Origin: a virus
Virus record (IMG/VR): IMGVR_UViG_3300025674_000191
Span: 1-33,188 of that record
DNA length: 33,188 bases
Direction: 5' to 3' (one strand)
Made by a program: the position numbers and the translations under genes. Below are positions 7,538-14,589 of the stretch, piece after piece. The notes beneath the pieces were generated by a model. It had not been told where the DNA came from. It saw only the letters and a program-made list of their open reading frames with translations, and ran no database searches. Every line of letters begins with the position of its first letter. Position 1 is the stretch's first letter.

Positions 7538-9405
7538 GGATTCATTCCTAAAGTATCTTGTAAGTTAAACGCATTATTCTTGGATCTCAAATCAACCCAC
7601 TTCTTATATCTACTCATATTAACAGTAGAGATAAACTTATACTCCAATTCCATTCCACTAGTAGATGTTTTTTCATACATCACAGAATAGAGAATTTGTT
7701 TTTTACTTAACACATTATCATAAAACAATTTCCAAAAATTTATTCTACTAGATCCATCATTCTTTGAAGTTTTTACCACAGCTTTCTCACAAAGATAACC
7801 AAAATTGTTTAGTGCAAAAGGATATCTCTTTTCAGATAAATCATGATCTTCGGACACTTCATAAGCTACTTTAGTTATAGAACCTTTTTTTGAAAAAAAT
7901 TCAATCTTCTTTGAAATTACATTCCTCTCAGCAAAATCAATATACTTTCTCTTTTGAGATGGATTATTGTGCGGAATATTGTAAGCAATTAATAGCTTAA
8001 CATACTTCAATTCTTCGTCAGTTAAATTAAAGATACCATCTATTGGAACATGTCTTTCCGAAACAGATGAAGTATGAATTTTGCTATCTACTTTCTTTAG
8101 TATAGTTTTAAGCGTTTGTAGATTCAATCCTATGGGAACTTCTAAAACAGATTTAAAATCTCTCCAAGTTGCTGAAGCAAACTTACCATCATTCAACAAA
8201 TTATACAATGCCCTGATGGGATACAACGTAGTTCTACCTCCTCCCTTTGAACTATATTCTAAAGCAGTTTTAGATATAATTTTCTGTCCAATAGCACTCT
8301 TGGATCCTTTCATTTTAGATGTCAGTCCATCAAACCATTGCTGAACTTCTTCCTCATCATCAAACACAGTATGAAATTTTACTGTCGCTGGGTTTGAGGA
8401 TAATCTAGATTTAACACTAACTTTAATACTATTGTTTCTATTGTAATAAACTTCATAATCCATCAATGCTTCGTTGGCAGATTTTGGAAGGAAGATACGA
8501 ATATACGATGGGTCTATTGCGCTAATCTGCTCATCATTCCATCCAAGATTTTGTTTCAGGAATGAAGTATTTCTCATCTCAATATTTCTTGCCAACTTTA
8601 ACGGAGAAAGAACTTCAAACAATTCGGAACTAAAATCAGAAGCTCCCACACTAGGAACTTTCAAATTAGTATTGCCGTAGGCATGTTCAAGAGCATCAAG
8701 AAAAGTTTTCTTGGATGCTACTGATATCTTTTGAATGTTGATATATTTTTGAACAAGCAACTTAAAGTTTCTACTGCTCAATTTATTGCCGAGCAATCTT
8801 GGAACTTGTTTTGGTTTGAATTTCTTAAATGGCGTCTCGTTAGTTTCTGCTTTATCCGAAGTTGATTTCAAAAATAATCTAAGTATTACAGAGATATCTT
8901 TTTTTTCCTTTTTTCCTGTTTTTCTATTCAACACCATCTTGTCATATTTTATTTGAATTTCAATTCTTGGTTTGCCACCATTAGACTGAGAATTGAATGT
9001 CACATATCCATTCTTCAATCCATACTTCATCAAATTAGAATATGACTTTATCTTTTGAATAAGTTTAGTAATAAACTGTGCTCTAATAGATCTAGCTCTA
9101 AGATCAGGAACAGACCCATCATCAACATACAGTTTATATTCTACTGGAGTAGGTTTATTAATCTTCACTCCATTAAAATGCTGGTTAAATTCAGAACCCT
9201 GAATATATCCACCACGCTTATTGATTGGAATTTTAGCACCAGTATCATCTAGGGAGAACTTAAATCCAGAATTGGTTTCATACATCTCATTAAAAACTTC
9301 ACCAGACAAATGCTCAATAGCATGAATGGTGTAGATAAATCTAGAAAACTTTGAAGATAGATTGTTTTTTAATTTTTCGTCTAGTTGTGCTCTGGATATT
9401 ATCAT
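7534..9405 (-). CDS. Large hypothetical protein, 623 aa, partner of nucleotidyltransferase fusion
   Basis: No family recognised. Rich in Lys, Ser and Asn, mixed alpha/beta, no signal peptide or membrane segment. One stretch, D316 in LMDYEVYY followed by SIKVSVKSR (S330, K332), has the spacing of a PD-(D/E)xK nuclease core with Ser in place of the acidic residue; this is weak. Its ATG overlaps the stop of the nucleotidyltransferase fusion by 4 bases, and its own stop overlaps the next start by 4, so it is translated as part of that operon. Fixed pairing suggests joint action with the upstream enzyme, on RNA or DNA ends, but this is inference. Confidence 0.85.
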   Translation of the reverse strand: MIISRAQLDEKLKNNLSSKFSRFIYTIHAIEHLSGEVFNEMYETNSGFKFSLDDTGAKIPINKRGGYIQGSEFNQHFNGVKINKPTPVEYKLYVDDGSVPDLRARSIRAQFITKLIQKIKSYSNLMKYGLKNGYVTFNSQSNGGKPRIEIQIKYDKMVLNRKTGKKEKKDISVILRLFLKSTSDKAETNETPFKKFKPKQVPRLLGNKLSSRNFKLLVQKYINIQKISVASKKTFLDALEHAYGNTNLKVPSVGASDFSSELFEVLSPLKLARNIEMRNTSFLKQNLGWNDEQISAIDPSYIRIFLPKSANEALMDYEVYYNRNNSIKVSVKSRLSSNPATVKFHTVFDDEEEVQQWFDGLTSKMKGSKSAIGQKIISKTALEYSSKGGGRTTLYPIRALYNLLNDGKFASATWRDFKSVLEVPIGLNLQTLKTILKKVDSKIHTSSVSERHVPIDGIFNLTDEELKYVKLLIAYNIPHNNPSQKRKYIDFAERNVISKKIEFFSKKGSITKVAYEVSEDHDLSEKRYPFALNNFGYLCEKAVVKTSKNDGSSRINFWKLFYDNVLSKKQILYSVMYEKTSTSGMELEYKFISTVNMSRYKKWVDLRSKNNAFNLQDTLGMNP

Positions 9406-11177
9406 GACATCCCCGACAATACAGTATCTATATACATCTCAACAAATTCATCATCTCGCTTTACGCTGTCTGGCAATCCACTCTTGATAGTTTTTACATC
9501 ACCATCAACAGCCGCCTGCCTCATTTTACTTGCAGACATACCAGAAACATCATCAGCATCTGGATCACGCTGACCAGCACTCTTTATCTCAACAGTATTC
9601 ATGTTATAGTCTTTTCCATTATATTTTTTGATGAACTGGAAGGCAGGGACACGATCAGAACCCACCACAAAGATAGCATCAGTATATCCCTTTCCTTCCA
9701 ACCACTTCAAAGCTTTAATAGCATCACGAATAGTTTCATCTAAGATAACGTTATCCTTATGAGAAGGAAACATCATCTTCATGAAAGATACTTTTTGAGC
9801 AGCAGTCAAAGGGTTCTTTCCTTTTTTGTCTACAGTATGACTAGGGAACACGTAGTAGTCATTACCAGCAGCATACTCCTTAACTTTATTTATTAGTAAC
9901 TCATGTCCCGTGGTAGGAGGATTGAACCTACCAAACGTGAATACAGCAACCTTAGCGCCATCACCAGCAGGAGGACGCCAAGACTTCTCCAACGTAAAGT
10001 TGGCACGAGAGAACTCAAGACGATCAACGATCTTGACTGCCTTGCCATCAACGATAGCAACGAAACCTTCAGGCTTCGTCACCACAAAGTTGTCACCGCT
10101 ACGAAGGAATACTTTAGTGTCGCTGAGACCAGCAAGCTTCAGGTTGATGAGGTTCTTGGCATTCGTGAAAGAGTTATACATCACGATGAATGCCTTGAAT
10201 GCTCGCTTATTATCTTCTAGGTAAGATATACCATTAGCGAGAGTGTCACGATACTGTGCCTTAGACTTCTCAGTTTTCAGACTCTCTACCTTCTCAACCA
10301 GAGACTTCTCAAACGCTTTGGTAAAACCGCTGATGAAAGCATTCACGTTTGTGATAGTCTTACCTTCTTTTACATAAGAGTTTGTAAAACGCTTCATCGT
10401 ATAACCAAGAGTAAATTGCTTGGTTGCGTTATGTGCAATCAGTTCTAAGAACTCTTTAGCAGTAGAAGCATTACGATCAACAACAGAAACAACAGCTTTT
10501 AAAATACGCTCTTCGGAAGTGGTAAGACCAGAATTTGCACTAATATTATCTACAGTAGCAGTTGCCAGAAATACATTACGAGTGGATTTCAGGCGAAACT
10601 GGTCAACACCAAACCCAGCAGACAACGTATTGACTGGACCAGTACCGCTGTAATACGTGTGAAATACAGCACCGATCTTAGCGGTATTGACTGCTTTGCC
10701 CAGATCGCTATCTACAGGCCAAGCATACGTCAGAGTGTTAGGAGTAGCAGTATAGAAACGATCACCATCAATATTTTTAGTTTGAACATCCTCATCAGTA
10801 AAGAGAAGATCTCCCTGTATAACTCCGTTGATCTTCAGTTCAGGAAAATACTTCAAACAATACTTTAGTTTCTTAGCGAGGTCAGGGATCTCGCCATGGT
10901 TCTTATCAATATCTTCTTCAGTAAAATTTACTTTAGGTTCTTTTTTATTAAATACAGACTTAGTACCAACAAAGAAATTGCCGCTCTCTGGGTCAATGCC
11001 ACAAACCACAGCAGGAGCTCCATCCCATTTGGTAGTCACCTTGATATTGCCTGCAGGGCGACCGCCAAGCTCGTCTATAAATCCTTGTATGAGGTCTCTA
11101 GAAGCAACATAACCATTATATCCATAGTTGATCAACTCGTCTTCAAGGTGCTCCAGGTGCTTGTTCTGGGTTGCCAT
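9402..11177 (-). CDS. Ligase-like KxDG nucleotidyltransferase fused to HxGH-type cytidylyltransferase-like domain
   Basis: 591 residues, two enzymes in one chain. Residues about 40-400 carry the motifs of the DNA/RNA ligase and capping-enzyme fold: K50-W-D-G (motif I lysine), GNFFVGTKSVFNK at 66-78, GVIQGDLLF at 118-126 (motif IV) and EGFVAIVDGKAVKIVDR at 370-386 (motif V), with a helical insert at about 180-350. Residues about 408-590 form a nucleotidylyltransferase of the HxGH superfamily: GRFNPPTTGH at 416-425, VGSDRV near 505-510 and SGMSASKMR at 545-553. Such domains make NAD, FAD, CoA or CDP-linked products. Cyanophage homologues are usually called 'cytidylyltransferase'; the substrate is unknown. 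ATG 11177 lies just after a 5' hairpin and has no visible ribosome binding site. Confidence 0.85.
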   Translation of the reverse strand: MATQNKHLEHLEDELINYGYNGYVASRDLIQGFIDELGGRPAGNIKVTTKWDGAPAVVCGIDPESGNFFVGTKSVFNKKEPKVNFTEEDIDKNHGEIPDLAKKLKYCLKYFPELKINGVIQGDLLFTDEDVQTKNIDGDRFYTATPNTLTYAWPVDSDLGKAVNTAKIGAVFHTYYSGTGPVNTLSAGFGVDQFRLKSTRNVFLATATVDNISANSGLTTSEERILKAVVSVVDRNASTAKEFLELIAHNATKQFTLGYTMKRFTNSYVKEGKTITNVNAFISGFTKAFEKSLVEKVESLKTEKSKAQYRDTLANGISYLEDNKRAFKAFIVMYNSFTNAKNLINLKLAGLSDTKVFLRSGDNFVVTKPEGFVAIVDGKAVKIVDRLEFSRANFTLEKSWRPPAGDGAKVAVFTFGRFNPPTTGHELLINKVKEYAAGNDYYVFPSHTVDKKGKNPLTAAQKVSFMKMMFPSHKDNVILDETIRDAIKALKWLEGKGYTDAIFVVGSDRVPAFQFIKKYNGKDYNMNTVEIKSAGQRDPDADDVSGMSASKMRQAAVDGDVKTIKSGLPDSVKRDDEFVEMYIDTVLSGMS

Positions 11178-11183
11178 CTACAG

Positions 11184-11215
11184 AAAAAGGGGGACACCCT
11201 TATTTAGGTTCCCCC
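11184..11215 (-). terminator. Hairpin plus T-tract: terminator or 5' leader attenuator
   Basis: On the minus strand GGGGGA pairs with TCCCCC (11189-11194 with 11210-11215), with inner ACC/GGT pairing, followed by TTTTT. It can end the mazG-side operon (stop at 11229). However, the promoter at 11218-11245 would start transcription at about 11211, so the same hairpin would be the very 5' end of the next operon's mRNA. Confidence 0.7.
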
Positions 11216-11217
11216 AT

Positions 11218-11245
11218 ATCATAGCACATCACTTGATGCTGTCAA
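11218..11245 (-). promoter_or_regulatory. Sigma-70-type promoter with extended -10
   Basis: Minus strand: TTGACA (11240-11245), 16-base spacer ending in TGC, TATGAT (11218-11223). The -35 is perfect and the -10 has one mismatch plus an extended TGn. It overlaps the last codons of the upstream 64-residue gene and would serve the ligase-like/HxGH operon. Confidence 0.65.
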
Positions 11246-11423
11246 GGTAATCTTTCTCAGTCTGATACGGGTGGGTCTTGCCTGTCTTGAGTTCCCATGC
11301 GTAGATAAGATCTGGGATCAACCACTGGTCCACCCGATAGCAATACTTCCAGTTGACAGGTTGAATACAATTCATCACAACAACTTGGAAGAATGCTACT
11401 AGGTGGATCCAGAAACTATACAT
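11229..11423 (-). CDS. Small hypothetical protein, 64 aa
   Basis: Not recognised. Tryptophan- and tyrosine-rich, with a hydrophobic N-terminal stretch (FWIHLVAFFQVVVM) that could be a short membrane-associated helix, then a polar C-terminus. Last gene of the uvsX-41-mazG run: it begins 6 bases after the preceding gene and is followed directly by a hairpin with a T-tract. Its final codons contain the -35 box of the next operon's promoter. Length and position fit the small conserved genes typical of cyanomyovirus genomes. Confidence 0.65.
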   Translation of the reverse strand: MYSFWIHLVAFFQVVVMNCIQPVNWKYCYRVDQWLIPDLIYAWELKTGKTHPYQTEKDYLDSIK

Positions 11424-11429
11424 CGTTGT

Positions 11430-11636
11430 TCAGTCATTTTGCGTCTTCTTATTAAATCCAAATGGAGAGAGTTTATCTTCTAAAGCTAGTTTTAGAGCAA
11501 CTCCACCAATTGCTTCCATAACCTTGAGGACTTGCTCTGGTTTGGCATCTTCCCCAAGTTCTTTAGCGATGTACCAATACTTAGGCCAAAATGTTTCTCC
11601 TGCCTTTTTGTAATCTTCTAGTGTAAGAATTTTCAT
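11430..11636 (-). CDS. Small hypothetical protein, 68 aa
   Basis: Not recognised. A soluble, mostly helical acidic/basic protein (residues 5-60 amphipathic; KYWYIAKELGEDAKPEQVL). Start overlaps the mazG stop by 4 bases (ATGA), a sign of coupled translation with mazG. No catalytic motif is visible. A role linked to nucleotide metabolism is possible only by position. Confidence 0.72.
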   Translation of the reverse strand: MKILTLEDYKKAGETFWPKYWYIAKELGEDAKPEQVLKVMEAIGGVALKLALEDKLSPFGFNKKTQND

Positions 11637-12034
11637 CGGTCACCTACCTGACGATTTTCAGAATAATAAGAGTCAAATGTTCCTTCAGGATAACGCTTGG
11701 ACAACTTACGGATATTAGTATCTAGAACTTCTTCCATGCTAATCTCAAGCGCTTGGGTTGCTTGTGCAGCATACCACATAATATCACCAAGTTCAATAAT
11801 CAAATGCTCTCGGTTATCTTCGTTCCAAGGTTTACCTTGAAAAATCATTTTCTTAATAATCTCAAGGAACTCACCACCTTCAGCATTAATCCCAACGCCA
11901 GCAGTAAGGAGACGCTCAATATTGGCACCCTTACGATCCAACTCGCCAATACGATCAGCGAAGTCAACAAAGTTTGTTGAAGTATTTGAAGTAACTTGTC
12001 CAACAAATTCTTCATATTTATTAAAATCAATCAT
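11633..12034 (-). CDS. mazG: MazG-like nucleotide pyrophosphohydrolase
   Basis: 133 residues of the all-alpha NTP pyrophosphatase fold. The metal-binding acidic residues are in EGGEFLEIIKK and, one helix later, in IIELGDIMWY (E-x-x-D). Cyanophage MazG was first thought to lower ppGpp to keep the host growing; biochemical work on a cyanophage enzyme instead reported preference for dGTP and dCTP, fitting recycling of host GC-rich nucleotides. I chose ATG 12034, which overlaps the helicase stop by 4 bases, over ATG 12043 three codons upstream; both are in frame. It sits directly behind replicative helicase, so it is expressed with replication genes. Confidence 0.93.
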   Translation of the reverse strand: MIDFNKYEEFVGQVTSNTSTNFVDFADRIGELDRKGANIERLLTAGVGINAEGGEFLEIIKKMIFQGKPWNEDNREHLIIELGDIMWYAAQATQALEISMEEVLDTNIRKLSKRYPEGTFDSYYSENRQVGDR

Positions 12035-13419
12035 ACGTTCCATTCAGTAAATTTAGATAATCGGTTTTGTGTTTCAGCGAACTGAGAGAATTGTTCTCCC
12101 ACATCGTCATTGTCGATGCTGATTTCGGAAGCATCATCCGCTACATCATACAGCTTCATTTTTGATCTGTCAATTCCCACCATGAATTTTCGTGAGGCAG
12201 CGGTTTCATTGTATCTGTTTTTAAGTTGTTTGACCATGATGCGACCTTGTTGTTCCAACTCCTCAGTAGAGATAAGGGCAAACATAAGATCAGCAGTGGC
12301 AGGCAAACCAAAAGACTCAGAAGTATCGGTAAGATCAGGATCAGAATTACCAAAGCCGCTGCGAGTAGTTTGAGTAGCTGAGACAATAGGAACATTACAT
12401 TCCACAGCAAGACCGCGAAGCTCCTCAGCAATCGCCTTGACATACGTGTAAGAATTAACAATCGCACCTTTATACCTCGCACTAGCACATATATTAAGAT
12501 AGTCCACAAAAATAATGTCAGGTTTGAAATCTTTCTTCAAAGAAAGATCACTCAAGAGCGCTTTGAAGTGTCCTGCATGGGCAGACGCTGTAGGGTATTC
12601 TTTGATAATAAGTTTTCCCTGAGTTTTTCTAGCGATCTCTTGTACCTTAGAAGTGAAGAGAACTTCAGGTAGTTCAATAATATCATTAACATTTACATTC
12701 AGAAGGTTTGCGTCAATTCGCTCAGCAATTTTTTCTTCTGCCATTTCACATGTAATGTAGAGAACGTTGTAGTTCTGAGTGAGCGCGGCAGCAGCCGCAT
12801 GGCACATGAATAAAGATTTGCCGACACCTGGACCAGCAAGAGCGACATTGAGAGTCTTGTTAGAGAGACCACCTTTTGTGATAAAATTAAACTTTTCCAA
12901 ATCAAAGGGAATCTTATCTTCTTTTCTATGGTAGAAATCATATCTATCTTCTGCTTGTTCAATGTAATCGTGTCCTATGTGTTCATCAAAAGATACTGCT
13001 AGTGCTTCTTGTAGAATGCTTGGTATCGCATCTTTTGATAGTTTTTTATCACCTCCATCTGCGATCTTGATAGATTGCATGAGGGCAAGGTATATAGCTC
13101 TGTCTTGACACCATTTTTCTGTGGCGTCAAGGAGCCATTCATAGTCAACCCATTGGTCTGAAAGTCCTTGTATTGTCTGTAACGAATCTTTGTATGTTTC
13201 GTCAGTAAGGTCATTACGATTTTGGATGTTAATCGCCAAGACTTCTTGAGTAGGTATTTTGTCATACTTACTAGCGAAGTCAGCAATCTCTTCAAAGATA
13301 ATTTTTTCATGATATTCTTGGAAATAATTTGCTTTCAAAAATGGAACTACTTTGCGGTAATACTCCTCAGTAAAGAGAAGATTACGAAGAATAGTTTGCT
13401 CAATACGCTCAGTTGCCAT
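12031..13419 (-). CDS. 41: Replicative DNA helicase, T4 gp41-like (DnaB family)
   Basis: Hexameric helicase that unwinds the fork and activates primase gp61. 462 residues from ATG 13419 (MATERIEQ...). The frame stays open to a TTG at 13449, but that would add [10 protein letters not shown] with no family support. Walker A GPGVGKS is at 196-202, Walker [11 protein letters not shown] has D306, and the later QLKNRYNE region supplies the hexamer-interface arginine zone. Overlaps the uvsX stop by 11 bases and mazG by 4. The uvsX-41 adjacency is standard in T4-like cyanophages. Confidence 0.95.
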   Translation of the reverse strand: MATERIEQTILRNLLFTEEYYRKVVPFLKANYFQEYHEKIIFEEIADFASKYDKIPTQEVLAINIQNRNDLTDETYKDSLQTIQGLSDQWVDYEWLLDATEKWCQDRAIYLALMQSIKIADGGDKKLSKDAIPSILQEALAVSFDEHIGHDYIEQAEDRYDFYHRKEDKIPFDLEKFNFITKGGLSNKTLNVALAGPGVGKSLFMCHAAAAALTQNYNVLYITCEMAEEKIAERIDANLLNVNVNDIIELPEVLFTSKVQEIARKTQGKLIIKEYPTASAHAGHFKALLSDLSLKKDFKPDIIFVDYLNICASARYKGAIVNSYTYVKAIAEELRGLAVECNVPIVSATQTTRSGFGNSDPDLTDTSESFGLPATADLMFALISTEELEQQGRIMVKQLKNRYNETAASRKFMVGIDRSKMKLYDVADDASEISIDNDDVGEQFSQFAETQNRLSKFTEWNV

Positions 13420-14425
13420 AAGAAAATTCTTTTTTTGCTGCTTCTTCAAGTTGTTCCATCACTTCGGGGGTGAAGTATTTTTCGGGATCAGCCAAAATAG
13501 CAGAAGGATAAACAGAGGATTCGTTAACAATGATACGATTACCGTTGCGTTTGAATACTCCGTACTCTTCACCCAGTTCCAGTAATCCGTAGTATTTGTC
13601 AAGACCTCGCTCGTCAAAAAATAGGCGTGTTGCAACTTTACTTCCCTCAATAGTTAAACGAGACTTCTTTGCCTCGCATTTAATAATGTTACCAACAACT
13701 TCTTTTTTGCTATCACGTTCTTTAGATTTACTTAGATAGATGATAGTAGAAGCAGCATACTTTAGTCCTGTACCGCCACCCATCTCCTTTGTAGGAACAT
13801 AGGAACCAATCACATCATATGTATGATTAGTAACAATCATAGGAACTTGTGCTTGACCCAGTTTCAATGTTAGCACACGGAAGGCACCTTTGATCAACTG
13901 AGATTTGGTCATGTCACGAACCTGCTTATCGTTGGCAACGTCTTCCATCTCTTTATTTGTAGAAAGCATACCCAGAGAGTCTAGCACAAACATCATAGGT
14001 TCACGATCTTCTTTAGGTTCTTTCAGATACTTATCAAGAATACGACAAGCCTGAGTTCTAAACTCTTCAATAGTAGCAACTGGCATGATAATCATACGAT
14101 TACCATCAATCCCACGACTTTCAATCATGTCACGGGAAATGGCGGATTCAGTTTCAAAATAAATGACTCCACCTGTAGGATTAGAATCAAGGAAATTACG
14201 AACGACACTGAGAGCAAAAAAAGTCTTCCCCGTGCTGCTCTCTCCTGCCAGAGCAGTAACTTTATTGGAAGGAAGACCTCCAAACAAAGAGCCACTAACA
14301 AGAGCATTAACAATATAACTACCAGTATCAACATAACTAGTGATATCGCCAGCAGCAATTCCTTCACTGACCAAACCAGCAAACTCATTTCCACTTTCTT
14401 TAATTACGGTATCTAGGAATCCCAT
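13409..14425 (-). CDS. uvsX: RecA-like recombinase UvsX
   Basis: Strand-exchange protein for recombination-dependent replication and repair; works with UvsY (32626-33099 here). 338 residues: Walker A GESSTGKT at 61-68, the ETE switch near 91-93, Walker B MMFVLDSL with D149, and the [14 protein letters not shown]-binding loop near 230. The ATG at 14425 lies inside the end of a 58-residue gene (13-base overlap), with GAGGAG as a rather distant ribosome binding site about 12 bases upstream. The C-terminus is acidic-to-basic, and the frame is intact. Confidence 0.97.
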   Translation of the reverse strand: MGFLDTVIKESGNEFAGLVSEGIAAGDITSYVDTGSYIVNALVSGSLFGGLPSNKVTALAGESSTGKTFFALSVVRNFLDSNPTGGVIYFETESAISRDMIESRGIDGNRMIIMPVATIEEFRTQACRILDKYLKEPKEDREPMMFVLDSLGMLSTNKEMEDVANDKQVRDMTKSQLIKGAFRVLTLKLGQAQVPMIVTNHTYDVIGSYVPTKEMGGGTGLKYAASTIIYLSKSKERDSKKEVVGNIIKCEAKKSRLTIEGSKVATRLFFDERGLDKYYGLLELGEEYGVFKRNGNRIIVNESSVYPSAILADPEKYFTPEVMEQLEEAAKKEFSYGN

Positions 14426-14589
14426 TGATCTACTTTCTCCTCATAAAAATTGACATAGTTATATTTGTTACGTATAAGTTTAGCAAACGCAACAGCAGTA
14501 TTGTAGTCTTCAAAACACTTAATGTCTTCTGGACCTACTTGACCAACAATATGATTGGTCCAAGTGACTACAAAGATCTTCTTACTCAT
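14413..14589 (-). CDS. Small protein between DNA polymerase and uvsX, 58 aa
   Basis: An unannotatable but convincing small gene: ATG 14589 overlaps the DNA polymerase stop by 4 bases (ATGA), and its TAG overlaps the uvsX start by 13, so it fills the gap exactly. The product begins [12 protein letters not shown], contains [20 protein letters not shown] and ends EEKVDQWDS; this reads as a small alpha/beta domain. Codon use looks like the neighbours. No family is recognised. Translational coupling may link polymerase and recombinase expression. Confidence 0.75.
   Translation of the reverse strand: MSKKIFVVTWTNHIVGQVGPEDIKCFEDYNTAVAFAKLIRNKYNYVNFYEEKVDQWDS

Noticed and set aside
9887-9894. AATAAATA late-promoter-like box
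   Set aside because: Deep inside the fusion gene with no gene start downstream at a sensible distance; similar boxes at 12015, 31540 and 32951 rejected for the same reason.
11201-11208. CTAAATAA as a late promoter for the fusion gene
   Set aside because: Lacks the ATAAATA core and lies in the loop of a hairpin; the sigma-70-type promoter upstream is a better explanation.
13420-13449. Ten-codon N-terminal extension of helicase 41
   Set aside because: Begins at TTG within uvsX coding sequence; ATG 13419 gives the expected start.
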